DNA from: Streptomyces sp. YIM 98790
GTDB taxonomy: Bacteria; Actinomycetota; Actinomycetes; Streptomycetales; Streptomycetaceae
NCBI RefSeq assembly: GCF_011421595.1
Contig: NZ_WTLH01000058.1
Location: forward strand, 1 to 32,159
Direction: 5' to 3'
Length of the DNA: 32,159 nt
Under the pieces are notes generated by a model. That model was given only the letters and a program-made list of their open reading frames with translations. It did no database searches and was not told the DNA's origin. This document shows, one piece after another, positions 1-7,646 of this stretch. Position numbers and translations under genes: made by a program. Each line of letters begins with the position of its first letter. Position 1 is the first letter of the stretch.

Positions 1-959
1 GCCTCGCCGCGCGGCCCGGGCAGCGGCGGCGCCCCGGCACCGCCCTCCCGGCCCCCCGCGGGGCGCTCGGCGCGTTCCGGGACACGCTCGCGCACCACGC
101 CCTCGGGCTCCTCGGCCAGCTCGGCGAGACAGTCGATCACCAGCCCGGTGTCCACCTGGAGCAGCTTGACCGCATCGGCGATCAGCCGCTCCTCCGGAAG
201 GAAGCAGTGCCCCTGCTCGGTGGACTGGGACAGCGCGTACTGCAGGCCCGCCTTGACCCGCTCCGGGCTGTCCTGCGGGATGCCCACGGCGCGGGCGATC
301 CGGTCCGCGGTCAGGAATCCGATGCCCCACACATCGGCCGCCAGCCGGTAGGGCTGGTTCTTCACCACGGAGATGGAGGCATCGCCGTACTGCTTGTAGA
401 TCCGCACCGCGATGGAGGTGGAGACCTCCACGCTCTGCAGGAAGACCATCACCTCCTTGATGGCCTTCTGCTCCTCCCAGGCGGCGGCGATCAGCGCCGT
501 GCGCTTGGGCCCCAGACCGGGCACGGCGATCAGCCGCTTCGCATCGGCCTCGATGACCTCCAGGGTCTCGGTGCCGAAGTGCTCCACGATCCGCTCGGCG
601 GTCTTCGGCCCGATGCCCTTGATCAGGCCCGATCCCAGATAGCGCTGGATGCCCTGCACGGTGGCGGGCAGCACGGTGGTGTAGTTCTCCACCATGAACT
701 GGCGGCCGTACTGCGGATGCGAGCCCCAGCGGCCCTCCATCCGCAGCGACTCCCCCACCTGGGCGCCGAGCAGCGCCCCCACTACGGTCAGCAGCTCGCC
801 GCCGCCGCGGCCGGTGTCCACCCGGGCGACGGTGTAGCCGTTCTCCTCGTTGGCATAGGTGATCCGCTCCAGGACACCTTCCACCACGGCCCGGCGCGGG
901 GCACCGGGCTGCTGCGGGGAACCGGATGCGGCACTGGACTGACGGGCGGGACGCGACAT
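1..959 (-). CDS. recD2: RecD2-type SF1B DNA helicase, N-terminal part (runs off the window)
   Basis: The frame is open on the minus strand from an ATG at 959 to the window edge, giving about 319 residues of a protein usually over 700 long. The visible part has the RecD2 N-terminal domain (VLERITYANEENGYTVARV, residues about 29-47), then a helix-hairpin-helix run with GSGLIKGIGPKTAERIVEHFG and IAVPGLGPKRTALI, and the pre-helicase segment LAADVWGIGFLTADRIA. The ATPase motifs lie beyond the edge. RecD2 enzymes are 5'-3' DNA helicases acting in repair and replication without RecBC. I chose the ATG because a -10-like TAACGT sits six bases upstream and no Shine-Dalgarno is visible. The gene looks intact as far as it can be read. 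The identification rests on motif order and is confident for the family; the in vivo role is inferred. Confidence 0.88.
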   Translation of the reverse strand, partial: MSRPARQSSAASGSPQQPGAPRRAVVEGVLERITYANEENGYTVARVDTGRGGGELLTVVGALLGAQVGESLRMEGRWGSHPQYGRQFMVENYTTVLPATVQGIQRYLGSGLIKGIGPKTAERIVEHFGTETLEVIEADAKRLIAVPGLGPKRTALIAAAWEEQKAIKEVMVFLQSVEVSTSIAVRIYKQYGDASISVVKNQPYRLAADVWGIGFLTADRIARAVGIPQDSPERVKAGLQYALSQSTEQGHCFLPEERLIADAVKLLQVDTGLVIDCLAELAEEPEGVVRERVPERAERPAGGREGGAGAPPLPGPRGE

Positions 960-965
960 GACTCG

Positions 966-971
966 ACGTTA
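966..971 (-). promoter_or_regulatory. Putative -10 hexamer (TAACGT) for a leaderless recD2 transcript
   Basis: On the minus strand TAACGT is followed by exactly six bases and then the recD2 ATG. This spacing is typical of leaderless actinobacterial genes. No convincing -35 and no Shine-Dalgarno are seen, so the call is tentative. Confidence 0.4.
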
Positions 972-1064
972 ACGGCAGCCGCCGACACCCCGGCACGGCT
1001 GTGGAAACCCGGGAGGCCCGCCCGGCCCCGCTCCCCGCGTCCGCGGCACCGGCCCCGGACAACC

Positions 1065-1095
1065 CGAAGGGCCCGGCCCCCTGCCAGGCCCTTCG
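1065..1095 (-). terminator. 9-bp perfect hairpin, possible secondary terminator
   Basis: CGAAGGGCC at 1065-1073 pairs with GGCCCTTCG at 1087-1095 around a 13-base loop. It lies upstream of recD2 and downstream of the catabolic operon. There is no U-tract, which is common for streptomycete terminators, so the role is only suggested. Confidence 0.35.
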
Positions 1096-1248
1096 ATCCC
1101 CTCCTGCTCCCCGTGCACAGTGAGACATCCGTCATCCCCCGGAGGTTGCACAGCGACCGGTATTTTCTTCGACACGCCGCGATGGCCCTGCGCGCCGCAG
1201 GGGCGCAGGGGGCGCACGCGCGGGGCACCGAGAGCGCGGGAGGGAACG

Positions 1249-1303
1249 GGGCCGGTCCGGGGGTTCCCGGCGGCGCGATGCGGGAACGGACCCGGACCGG
1301 CCC
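1249..1303 (-). terminator. Two-tier hairpin downstream of the isomerase gene
   Basis: GGGCCGGTCCGGG (1249-1261) pairs perfectly with 1291-1303. Inside it a second stem, GTTCCCG (1263-1269) with CGGGAAC (1281-1287), closes an 11-base loop. The structure starts about 60 bases past the isomerase stop and is a plausible terminator for the leftward operon. Confidence 0.6.
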
Positions 1304-1365
1304 GGTCTGCGGGCCGCCGCGGCGGCGGGCGCCGCGGGGGGACGGGACGGGCGGGACGGGACGGC

Positions 1366-2232
1366 TCAGAAGGTGTGCCGCACGAAGCGCTCCGCGGTCT
1401 CGCGGAGCACCTCCAGGCCGTCGCGGGCCCACAGCCCCTCGTTGAACAGCTCCACCTCGATGGGCAGCGGCGGGCCCGCGGCGGCCGTGGCGGCGTCCAC
1501 CCGCTCCCGGAACCAGCGCATGTCCACGCAGCCGTCGCCGATCTGGCCCCGCCCCACCAGCACGCCCTCCGGCAGCGGCGTGACCCAGTCGGCGAGCTGG
1601 AAGGAGTGGATGCGGCCCTCGGCACCGGCCCGGGCGATCCCCTCCGCCACCCGGTCGTCCCACCACAGGTGGTAGGTGTCGACCACCACGCCCACCTGCT
1701 CCGCCGGGAACCGTCCGGCCAGCTCCAGCGCCTGGTCCAGGGTGGAGACCACGCACCGGTCCGAGGCGTACATCGGGTGCAGCGGCTCGATGGCCAGCCG
1801 GACGTTGCGCTCGGCGGCGTACGGCGCCAGCTCGGCCAGCGCGTCGGCCACCCGCTCCCGGGCCCCGGCCAGGTCGCCGCTGCCCGGCGGCAGGCCGCCG
1901 GAGACCAGCACCAGGGTGCCGGTGCCGAGGGCGGCCGCCTCGTCGACGGCGGCCCGGTTGTCGTCCAGGGCGCGGCTCCGCTCGCCCGGGTCCACGGCGG
2001 TGAGGAAGCCGCCCCGGCAGAGCGAGGTGACGGCCAGCCCGGCGTCCCGGGCCAGCCGGGCGGCGGCGGCCACCCCGTACTCCTGCACCGGCTCTCGCCA
2101 CAGGCCCACCGAGGGAATGCCCAGCCCGGTGCAGCCCTTGACCAGCTCGGGCAGCGCAAGCTGCCTGACGGTCATCTGGTTGATGGAGAAGCGCGCGAGC
2201 GCGCTCGCGGTGTCTGTGCCGGTGCCGGTCAT
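1366..2232 (-). CDS. Sugar phosphate isomerase/epimerase (xylose isomerase-like TIM barrel)
   Basis: The protein is 288 residues, the usual length for the AP-endonuclease-2/xylose-isomerase-like fold. Candidate metal-binding acidic residues sit at barrel strand ends: Glu in RLAIEPLHPMY, Asp-His in GVVVDTYHLWWDD, and Glu in PIEVELFNEGLW. Members of this fold isomerise or epimerise sugars and keto-sugars, or act as dehydratases on inositol-like compounds; the substrate cannot be read here. The ATG start overlaps the stop of the upstream DUF993 gene as ATGA, so translation is coupled. It is the last gene of a three-gene operon beginning with the dehydrogenase at 4624, and is probably controlled by the divergent LacI-type regulator. 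Family assignment is good; the reaction is unknown. Confidence 0.85.
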   Translation of the reverse strand: MTGTGTDTASALARFSINQMTVRQLALPELVKGCTGLGIPSVGLWREPVQEYGVAAAARLARDAGLAVTSLCRGGFLTAVDPGERSRALDDNRAAVDEAAALGTGTLVLVSGGLPPGSGDLAGARERVADALAELAPYAAERNVRLAIEPLHPMYASDRCVVSTLDQALELAGRFPAEQVGVVVDTYHLWWDDRVAEGIARAGAEGRIHSFQLADWVTPLPEGVLVGRGQIGDGCVDMRWFRERVDAATAAAGPPLPIEVELFNEGLWARDGLEVLRETAERFVRHTF

Positions 2233-3455
2233 GGCTGGGTGACTCCGTGGACGGCGAGGAGCTGGGTCATGCGGTGGGCGGCCAGCTCCGGGTCCGGGAA
2301 CAGGCCCAGGCCGTCGGCCAGCCGGTAGGCGCGGACCAGGTGCGGCAGCGAGCGTGCCGACTGCAGCCCGCCCACCATCGTGAAGTGCGACTGGTGCCCG
2401 GCCAGCCAGGCGAGGAAGACCACGCCCGTCTTGTAGAAGCGGGTCGGTGCCCGGAACAGGTGGCGGGACAGCTCCACCGTCGGGTCCAGGATCTCCCGGA
2501 AGCCCTTGACGTCACCGGTGTCCAGCACCCGCACCGCCTGCGCGGCCAGCGGCCCCAGCGGGTCGAAGATGCCCAGCAGGGCGTGGCTGAAGCCCTGCTC
2601 GTCCCCGGCGATCAGCTCCGGGTAGTGGAAGTCGTCGCCGGTGTAGCAGCGCACCCCGCGCGGCAGGCGGCGGCGCAGGTCGATCTCCCGCTGGGCGTCC
2701 AGCAGCGAGATCTTCACCCCGTCCACCTTGTCGGGGTGGTCGGCGATGATGCCGAGAAACGTTTCCGTGGCCCGGTCGAGATCCTCGCTGCCCCAGTAGC
2801 CGGCCAGCGCCGGGTCGAACATCGGGCCGAGCCAGTGCAGGATCACCGGCTCGGCCGCCTGGCGCAGCAGCCCGCCGTACAGCTCGTGGTAGTCCTCCGG
2901 GCCACGGGCGGCGGCGCACAGCGCGCGCGAGGCCATCACGATGGCCTGGGCACCTGCCGTCTCCACCACCTCGAGCTGCTCCTGGTAGGCGTGCCGCACC
3001 CGGTCCAGGCCGGCGCCGGCCGGAGCGAGCTGGTCGGTGCCCACCCCGCAGGCGATCCGGCCGCCGGTGGCCCGGGCCTCGGCGGCCGAGCGGCGGATCA
3101 GTTCGGCCGCGCCCGCCCAGTCCAGGCCCATGCCGCGCTGCGCGGTGTCCATGGCCTCGGCCACGCCCAGGCCGTGCGCCCACAGGTGACGGCGGAAGGC
3201 CAGGGTGGCGTCCCAGTCCACGGCGGCCGGGCCGTCCGGGGTGGTGTCGGCGAACGGGTCGGCCACCACATGGGCGGCGGAGAAGACGATGCGGGAGACC
3301 AGCGGCGCACCGGTCTCCGGCGCCGCGGCGCCGGAGACCGCGCCGGTGCCCGCGCCGGGGGCGGCTGCCGGGCGCGGCCGGTACGGCCGGAGCGTGCCGT
3401 CCTCGCCGGGGAGGTGGAGGACGCCGGGAGTGCCGGGGGTCGCCGCCGCCGTCAC
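2229..3455 (-). CDS. DUF993 / dihydrodipicolinate synthase-like aldolase family protein
   Basis: The protein is 408 residues from a GTG at 3455 that overlaps the preceding stop as GTGA. This overlap decides the start: the longer open frame runs antisense-like through the neighbour and has a different composition. The body resembles the DUF993 group of the class I aldolase/dihydrodipicolinate synthase superfamily. A lysine in VDGVKISLLD, in the strand-6 region, is the likely Schiff-base residue. Other recognisable stretches are IACGVGTDQL, VILHWLGPMFDPALAGYWG and the tyrosine-rich GVRCYTGDDFHYPELI. By superfamily analogy it would cleave or condense a 2-keto acid or keto-sugar acid, but I know of no established substrate. 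It sits between a Gfo/Idh/MocA dehydrogenase and a TIM-barrel isomerase, which suggests oxidation, isomerisation and aldol cleavage of a polyol or sugar derivative. Confidence 0.82.
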   Translation of the reverse strand: MTAAATPGTPGVLHLPGEDGTLRPYRPRPAAAPGAGTGAVSGAAAPETGAPLVSRIVFSAAHVVADPFADTTPDGPAAVDWDATLAFRRHLWAHGLGVAEAMDTAQRGMGLDWAGAAELIRRSAAEARATGGRIACGVGTDQLAPAGAGLDRVRHAYQEQLEVVETAGAQAIVMASRALCAAARGPEDYHELYGGLLRQAAEPVILHWLGPMFDPALAGYWGSEDLDRATETFLGIIADHPDKVDGVKISLLDAQREIDLRRRLPRGVRCYTGDDFHYPELIAGDEQGFSHALLGIFDPLGPLAAQAVRVLDTGDVKGFREILDPTVELSRHLFRAPTRFYKTGVVFLAWLAGHQSHFTMVGGLQSARSLPHLVRAYRLADGLGLFPDPELAAHRMTQLLAVHGVTQP

Positions 3456-4624
3456 AGGGCCAGCTCCGGAACGTCCAGGCGGCGCCCCTCGGCCGCCGAC
3501 TTCAGGCCCAGCTCGGCCAGCTGCACGCCGCGCGCGCCCGCCAGCAGGTCCCAGGTGTACGGCTCGTCCAGCTCCACATGGCGCAGGAACAGCTCCCACT
3601 GTGCCTTGAAGCCGTTGTCGAACTCGGCGTTGTCCGGCACCTCCTGCCACTGGTCGCGGAACCGCTCGGTGGCCGGGATGTCCGGGTTCCACACCGGCTT
3701 GGGGGTGGCCGAGCGGTGCTGCACCCGGCAGTTGCGCAGCCCGGCGACGGCCGAGCCCTCGGTGCCGTCCACCTGGAACTCCACGAGCTCGTCCCGGTTC
3801 ACCCGGACCGACCAGGAGGAGTTGATCTGCGCCACGGCACCGCCGTCGAGCTGGAAGATGCCGTAGGCGGCGTCGTCCGCGGTGGCCTCGTAGGGCTTGC
3901 CCTGCTCGTCCCAGCGCTGCGGGATGTGGGTGGCGGTCAGCGCCTGGACGGCGGTGACCCGCCCGAACAGCTCGTGCAGCAGGTACTCCCAGTGCGGGAA
4001 CATGTCCACCACGATGCCGCCGCCGTCCTCGCTGCGGTAGTTCCAGGACGGCCGCTGCGCGGGCTGCCAGTCGCCCTCGAAGACCCAGTAGCCGAACTCG
4101 CCGCGCACGGAGAGGATGCGGCCGAAGAAGCCGCCGTCGATCAGCCGCTTGAGCTTGAGCAGGCCCGGCAGGAACAGCTTGTCCTGCACCACGCCGTGCT
4201 TGATGCCCGCGGCGCGGGCCAGCCGGGCCAGCTCCAGGGCCCCGGCCAGGCCGGTGGCGGTGGGCTTCTCGGTGTAGATGTGCTTCCCGGCGGCGACGGC
4301 CTTCCGGATGGCCTCCTCGCGGGCCAGGGTGACCTGGGCGTCGAAGTAGACGGCGACCGAGTCGTCGGCGAGTACCGCGTCCAGGTCGGTGGAGACGGCG
4401 TCGGGGTCCAGACCGTGCCGTTCGGCAAGCGCCTTCAGCGCGTATGCGCGGCGGCCGACGAGAACCGGCTCGGGCCAGATGACCGTGCCGTCCCCGGCGT
4501 CGATGCCGCCCTGCTCACGGATCGCCAGGATGGAGCGGACCAGGTGCTGGCGGTAACCCATGCGCCCGGTCACGCCGTTCATGGCGATCCGGACGGTCCT
4601 TCGGCCGGCGGCCGTCTGACTCAT
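3452..4624 (-). CDS. Gfo/Idh/MocA family NAD(P)-dependent oxidoreductase
   Basis: The protein is 390 residues from the ATG at 4624, preceded on the minus strand by a GGAAAGGA Shine-Dalgarno. An upstream in-frame extension to 4789 crosses the operator and is not credible. The N-terminus has a glycine-rich nucleotide-binding turn (NGVTGRMGYRQHL). The family hallmark EKP is present in HIYTEKPTATGLAGALELARLA, and a catalytic-type lysine or histidine region follows in KHGVVQDKLFLPGLLKLKRLI. The C-terminal half has the open-faced sheet typical of the family (VDMFPHWEYLLHELFG). Such enzymes oxidise or reduce sugars, inositols and related polyols. It is the first gene of the operon and lies directly downstream of a LacI-type operator, so repression by the divergent LacI protein is likely. 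Confidence 0.88.
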   Translation of the reverse strand: MSQTAAGRRTVRIAMNGVTGRMGYRQHLVRSILAIREQGGIDAGDGTVIWPEPVLVGRRAYALKALAERHGLDPDAVSTDLDAVLADDSVAVYFDAQVTLAREEAIRKAVAAGKHIYTEKPTATGLAGALELARLARAAGIKHGVVQDKLFLPGLLKLKRLIDGGFFGRILSVRGEFGYWVFEGDWQPAQRPSWNYRSEDGGGIVVDMFPHWEYLLHELFGRVTAVQALTATHIPQRWDEQGKPYEATADDAAYGIFQLDGGAVAQINSSWSVRVNRDELVEFQVDGTEGSAVAGLRNCRVQHRSATPKPVWNPDIPATERFRDQWQEVPDNAEFDNGFKAQWELFLRHVELDEPYTWDLLAGARGVQLAELGLKSAAEGRRLDVPELAL

Positions 4625-4665
4625 GGAGGGAGTCCTTTCCTCGTGCGACCTGCTGAGCGCAGCGC

Positions 4666-4683
4666 GTAGTAAGCGCTTTCTAC
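4666..4683. promoter_or_regulatory. LacI-family operator in the divergent promoter region
   Basis: GTAGTAAGCGCTTTCTAC is an 18-base inverted repeat with eight of nine arm positions matching and a central AAGCGCTT. This is the classic shape of LacI/GalR operators with the central CG. It lies 42 bases upstream of the dehydrogenase start and about 200 bases upstream of the LacI gene itself. The assignment to this particular regulator is an inference from position. Confidence 0.8.
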
Positions 4684-4879
4684 CAGAACAGACGCTAACC
4701 TGCCCACAGTGGCGAGGACAAGCCCCGAAGCATCCGGAACACTTCCGGGGCACCCGGTAAGCGGAGATCATCGTCACGCACCGCACCACGGCGCGCCCGG
4801 CACCACCCCGGGCGGTGGCCGGAAAGCACCACCCGTACCGCTACCGCGGCACCCCACCGCACCGGACCGGAGGATTCGC

Positions 4880-6037
4880 ATGGCAGTGACGCTGGCCGAC
4901 GTGGCCGCCCGAGCGGGGGTCTCCGCGGCGACCGTCTCCCGCGTGCTGAACGGCAACTACCCGGTGGCCAGGACCACCCGCAGCCGCGTGATGCGCGCGG
5001 TGGAGGAGCTGGAGTACGTGGTGAACGGGCCGGCCAGCTCACTCGCCGCGGCCCGCTCCGACCTGATCGGGGTGCTCGTCAACGACATCGCCGACCCGTT
5101 CTTCGGGATCATGGCCAGCGCCATCCAGAACGAGATCTCCCCGGTGACCGGCGCGGGCGGCGGCGAGGGCACGGCCGGTCAGAAGCTCGCCGTGGTGTGC
5201 AACACCGGCGGGGTGCCGGAGCGCGAACTCACCTACCTCACCCTGCTCCAGCGGCAGCGGGCCGCCGCCGTGGTGCTCACCGGCGGTGCCATCGAGTCCC
5301 CGGCGCACAGCGCGGCCCTGGCGGTCCGGCTGCGCCGGCTGGAACGGGCGGGCGCCCGGGTGGTGCTGTGCGGACGGCCCCCGCTGCCCGCACCGGAGAC
5401 CGAGGGCGCCGCCCAGGGCGCCGGCAGCGGCCCGGACCGCAGCCGCGGCGCGGACGCCGAGGCCGGACAGCCGATCGCGGTCACCTTCGACAACCGCGGC
5501 GGTGCCCGCACCCTCACCGAGCACCTGCTGTCGCTGGGCCACCGCCGGATGGGCTATCTGGCGGGCCCGGCCGACCGCACCACCACCCGGCACCGGCTGG
5601 AGGGCCACCGGGCCGCACTGGCCGAGGCCGGGGCGGGCGCGGGCTCCGAGGACGCCGCCCGGCTGATCCTGCACGGCGGCTACGACCGGGCCTCCGGCTA
5701 CGACGGCGCGCTGGAGCTGCTGCGCCGCGACCCGGAGGTCACCGCCATCCTGGCCGCCAACGACACCGCGGCGCTTGGCGTGTGCGCGGCCCTGCGCGAC
5801 CAGGGGCTGCGCATCCCGGAGGACGTCTCGGTCACCGGCTTCGACGACCTGCCCTTCGCGGCGGACGCGGCGCCCGCGCTGACCACGGTGCGCATTCCGC
5901 TGCACGACGCGGGGGCGCGGGCGGGCCGGCTGGCGCTCGGACTGGAGTCGCCGCCGGCGGGCGGCATCGCCACCATCCGTTCGGAACTGATGGTCCGTGC
6001 CTCCACGGCTCCGCCGCCCGGCCGCTCGCGCGGCTGA
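4880..6037 (+). CDS. LacI family transcriptional regulator
   Basis: The protein is 385 residues. The N-terminal LacI helix-turn-helix is clear (TLADVAARAGVSAATVSRVL, residues about 4-23), followed by the hinge and a periplasmic-binding-protein-like sensor domain with DIADPFFGIMASAIQ, LAGPADRTTTRHRLEGHRAA, ILAANDTAALGVCAAL and the GFDDLPFA motif near the C-terminus. ATG 4880 is chosen because GGAGGA lies five bases upstream; the open frame extends further but without homology. Residues roughly 170-200 carry an Ala/Gly/Glu-rich insertion (around APETEGAAQGAGSG) that makes it longer than the usual 330-345 residues. It is transcribed divergently from the dehydrogenase-DUF993-isomerase operon and probably represses it through the operator between them. 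The inducer is unknown. Confidence 0.92.
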   Translation: MAVTLADVAARAGVSAATVSRVLNGNYPVARTTRSRVMRAVEELEYVVNGPASSLAAARSDLIGVLVNDIADPFFGIMASAIQNEISPVTGAGGGEGTAGQKLAVVCNTGGVPERELTYLTLLQRQRAAAVVLTGGAIESPAHSAALAVRLRRLERAGARVVLCGRPPLPAPETEGAAQGAGSGPDRSRGADAEAGQPIAVTFDNRGGARTLTEHLLSLGHRRMGYLAGPADRTTTRHRLEGHRAALAEAGAGAGSEDAARLILHGGYDRASGYDGALELLRRDPEVTAILAANDTAALGVCAALRDQGLRIPEDVSVTGFDDLPFAADAAPALTTVRIPLHDAGARAGRLALGLESPPAGGIATIRSELMVRASTAPPPGRSRG

Positions 6038-6075
6038 CCCGGGCGGCCGACCCGGGCGGCCGACCCGGGGGGCCG
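6037..6075. repeat. Three tandem copies of a 13-base unit
   Basis: ACCCGGGCGGCCG occurs at 6037-6049 and 6050-6062, and with one change at 6063-6075, beginning at the last base of the LacI stop codon. Each copy contains self-complementary CCCGGG, so the array could fold and act as a terminator. It may equally be simple slippage in GC-rich sequence. Confidence 0.7.
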
Positions 6076-6132
6076 AAGGGCCGCGGTCCGCTCCGTGCCG
6101 CCGTGCCGGACGGCGCACGGCCGCCGCTCCCG

Positions 6133-6138
6133 TAGGCT
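6133..6138 (+). promoter_or_regulatory. Putative -10 hexamer (TAGGCT) for a leaderless Nudix transcript
   Basis: TAGGCT lies six bases before the Nudix ATG and no Shine-Dalgarno is present. This is the usual geometry for leaderless initiation. No good -35 is visible. Confidence 0.45.
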
Positions 6139-6144
6139 GCGGCC

Positions 6145-6702
6145 ATGGACGATGCCGCCTCACCCGGCCCCGAGGACTCCGCAGCCCGCGCCGCAGCCGG
6201 CGCCGCAGCCGACGCGGCCCCGCTGGCCACCGGGCCGCGCGGCATGCAGCTGCTGGACTTCCTGCGGCTGCCGGAGGACTCCGCGTTCACCGCCCCCGTC
6301 TTCACCCGCTTCCCGGTGACCTACGTGCTGGTCGTGCTCCGGGACCGGCGGGGCCGGCTGCTGCTGGTGCACGAGCGCGGCCGGGCCTGCTGGGAGCTGC
6401 CCGGCGGCGGCATCGAGCCCGGCGAGTCGCCCCGCGAGGCGGCCGTGCGCGAGCTGCGCGAAGAGGCCGGCCACGACATCGCCGCCGGCGCGCTGCGCTT
6501 CGAGGGCTTCGCCCGCACCCGGCTGCCCGAGCGCCGCACCCTGCACGGCGCGGTCTTCACCGGCGACGCCGAGGAGTCGGCCGGTTTCGTGCCCACCGAG
6601 GAGATCGCGGCCGTCCACTGGTGGGACGGCCGGAGCCCGGTCCCCGCACCCGGGGAGCTCCAGACCGTGGACGCCTGCCTGGCGGAGCTGGTGCGCGGAT
6701 GA
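6145..6702 (+). CDS. Nudix hydrolase
   Basis: The protein is 185 residues. The Nudix box is complete: GGIEPGESPREAAVRELREE followed by AGHDI, matching GX5EX7REUXEEXGU with the metal-binding glutamates present. Nudix enzymes hydrolyse nucleoside diphosphates linked to another moiety, for example oxidised nucleotides, ADP-ribose or CoA; the substrate cannot be told. The first 35 residues are Ala/Pro-rich and probably disordered. The domain starts near FTRFPVTYVLVVLRDRRG, and the C-terminal part keeps a conserved VHWWDG. A -10 hexamer just upstream suggests a leaderless mRNA. It stands alone between the LacI gene and a pseudogene region. Confidence 0.9.
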   Translation: MDDAASPGPEDSAARAAAGAAADAAPLATGPRGMQLLDFLRLPEDSAFTAPVFTRFPVTYVLVVLRDRRGRLLLVHERGRACWELPGGGIEPGESPREAAVRELREEAGHDIAAGALRFEGFARTRLPERRTLHGAVFTGDAEESAGFVPTEEIAAVHWWDGRSPVPAPGELQTVDACLAELVRG

Positions 6703-6739
6703 CCGCGGGCGGCACCGCCGGGCGCCCGTGCTGCAGCGA

Positions 6740-7452
6740 TCACCAGGTCCACTGCCCGGGGCGGGTGCGGAGCACGACCGCGCCGGCGGTCAGGGCGGCG
6801 GCGCTCCACAGGGCCAGCACGCCCAGGCCCGGCCAGGGCGCGATCGGCAGCCGGTCCAGTCCGGTGGTGGCCTGGACCGCCAGCCCGGCGTGGCCGGGGC
6901 CGCCCGCAGCTCCCGTTCCTGCCACTGCGGGTCGGAGACCATCCCGGCCAGCAGCGGCAGCAGAGAGAACACCGCCAGCACCGCGGTGACCGCGGTCGCC
7001 GTGTCGCGCAGCGCCGCGCCCGCGCCCAGCGCCAGCAGCGCGGTGAGCAGCAGATACAGCACACTGCCCGCGGCGGCGCGCAGCACCGGCCCGTCGGTGA
7101 GGCCGGGCAGCGGGAAGCCGCCGGAGGCCAGCAGCCACCGCCCGGCCAGCAGCGCACCCGCCACCGCCGGTACGGCCGCCGCCAGGGTCAGCGCGCACAC
7201 CGCCAGCGCCTTGGCGGCCAGCAGCCGCAGCCGCCGGGGCCCGGCGGCGAGTGCGGCCCGGATGGTGCCGCTGCCGTACTCGCCGCCGACCGCCAGCACC
7301 GCCAGCACGATGACCGCGCCCTGCCCCAGCCAGACACCGGTCAGGCTGGTCCTGACGGTGTCCTCGCCGCACTCGGCGGGCACCGGGCACTCCCCGGTGG
7401 TGAGCGAGCCGGTCACCGCCGCGCCCGCCGCCACGGTGAGCGCCACCGGGCG
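6740..7452 (-). pseudogene. ABC-2 type permease remnant, 5'-truncated and frameshifted
   Basis: On the minus strand, coding sequence typical of streptomycete ABC-2 permeases begins abruptly near 7452 (RRPVALTVAAGAAV). It continues through several membrane segments (GQGAVIVLAVLAVGGEYGSGTIRAALAAGPRR, split here only for description, and LLLTALLALGAGAAL) to about 6895. There the reading frame breaks, and the natural C-terminus (AGLAVQATTGLDRLPIAPW, then VLALWSAAALTAGAVVL) continues in another frame to a TGA at 6740. The N-terminal segment with the start codon is missing; it is replaced by the antisense of a LuxR fragment. The natural product would export or move lipids, peptides or drugs with an ATPase partner, but no ATPase gene is left here. 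I infer a dead gene. A sequencing error could explain the frameshift but not the missing start. Confidence 0.75.
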
Positions 7453-7594
7453 CCTCCATGTCAGCGAGGAGACCGTCAAGACCCACGTCAGCCGCATCCT
7501 CACCAAGCTGGGCCTGCGCGACCGCACCCAGGCCGTCATCGCCGCCTACGAATCCGGTCTCGTCGTCCCCGGCGACGCCGCTGATCCCCGCTGA
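7451..7594 (+). pseudogene. LuxR-type response regulator, C-terminal helix-turn-helix fragment only
   Basis: The plus-strand frame ending at TGA 7594 encodes RLHVSEETVKTHVSRILTKL followed by GLRDRTQAVIAAYESGLV. This is the second half of a NarL/LuxR DNA-binding domain with its dimerisation helix. The receiver domain and the first half of the HTH (normally LTxRExEVLxLxAxGxSNxEIA) are absent. The frame continues upstream only as antisense of the permease remnant, with no receiver-like residues. The two truncated genes meet within a few bases at about 7447-7453, so one deletion probably removed both 5' ends. About 48 residues survive. Confidence 0.8.
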
Positions 7595-7646
7595 TCGCCC
7601 CGATCCCCGCCCGATGCCCGCCCGAGGGCCGCCCTGGCGCGGGGCG

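Larger units (their letters stand above)
960..1365. other. 406-base intergenic region between recD2 and the isomerase gene
   Basis: No convincing gene lies here. The open frames that cross it are unsupported extensions of neighbouring frames. It contains two hairpins (listed separately) that could terminate the leftward catabolic operon. It also has a somewhat less GC-rich patch around 1120-1180, where a promoter for the leftward recD2 gene could lie; on the minus strand this patch carries GCAACC, a typical ECF-sigma -35 element, but I cannot pair it with a clear -10. Confidence 0.6.

Noticed and set aside
3456..3692. N-terminal extension of the DUF993 protein
   Set aside because: It overlaps the dehydrogenase coding sequence in another frame, and the GTGA overlap gives a natural coupled start at 3455.
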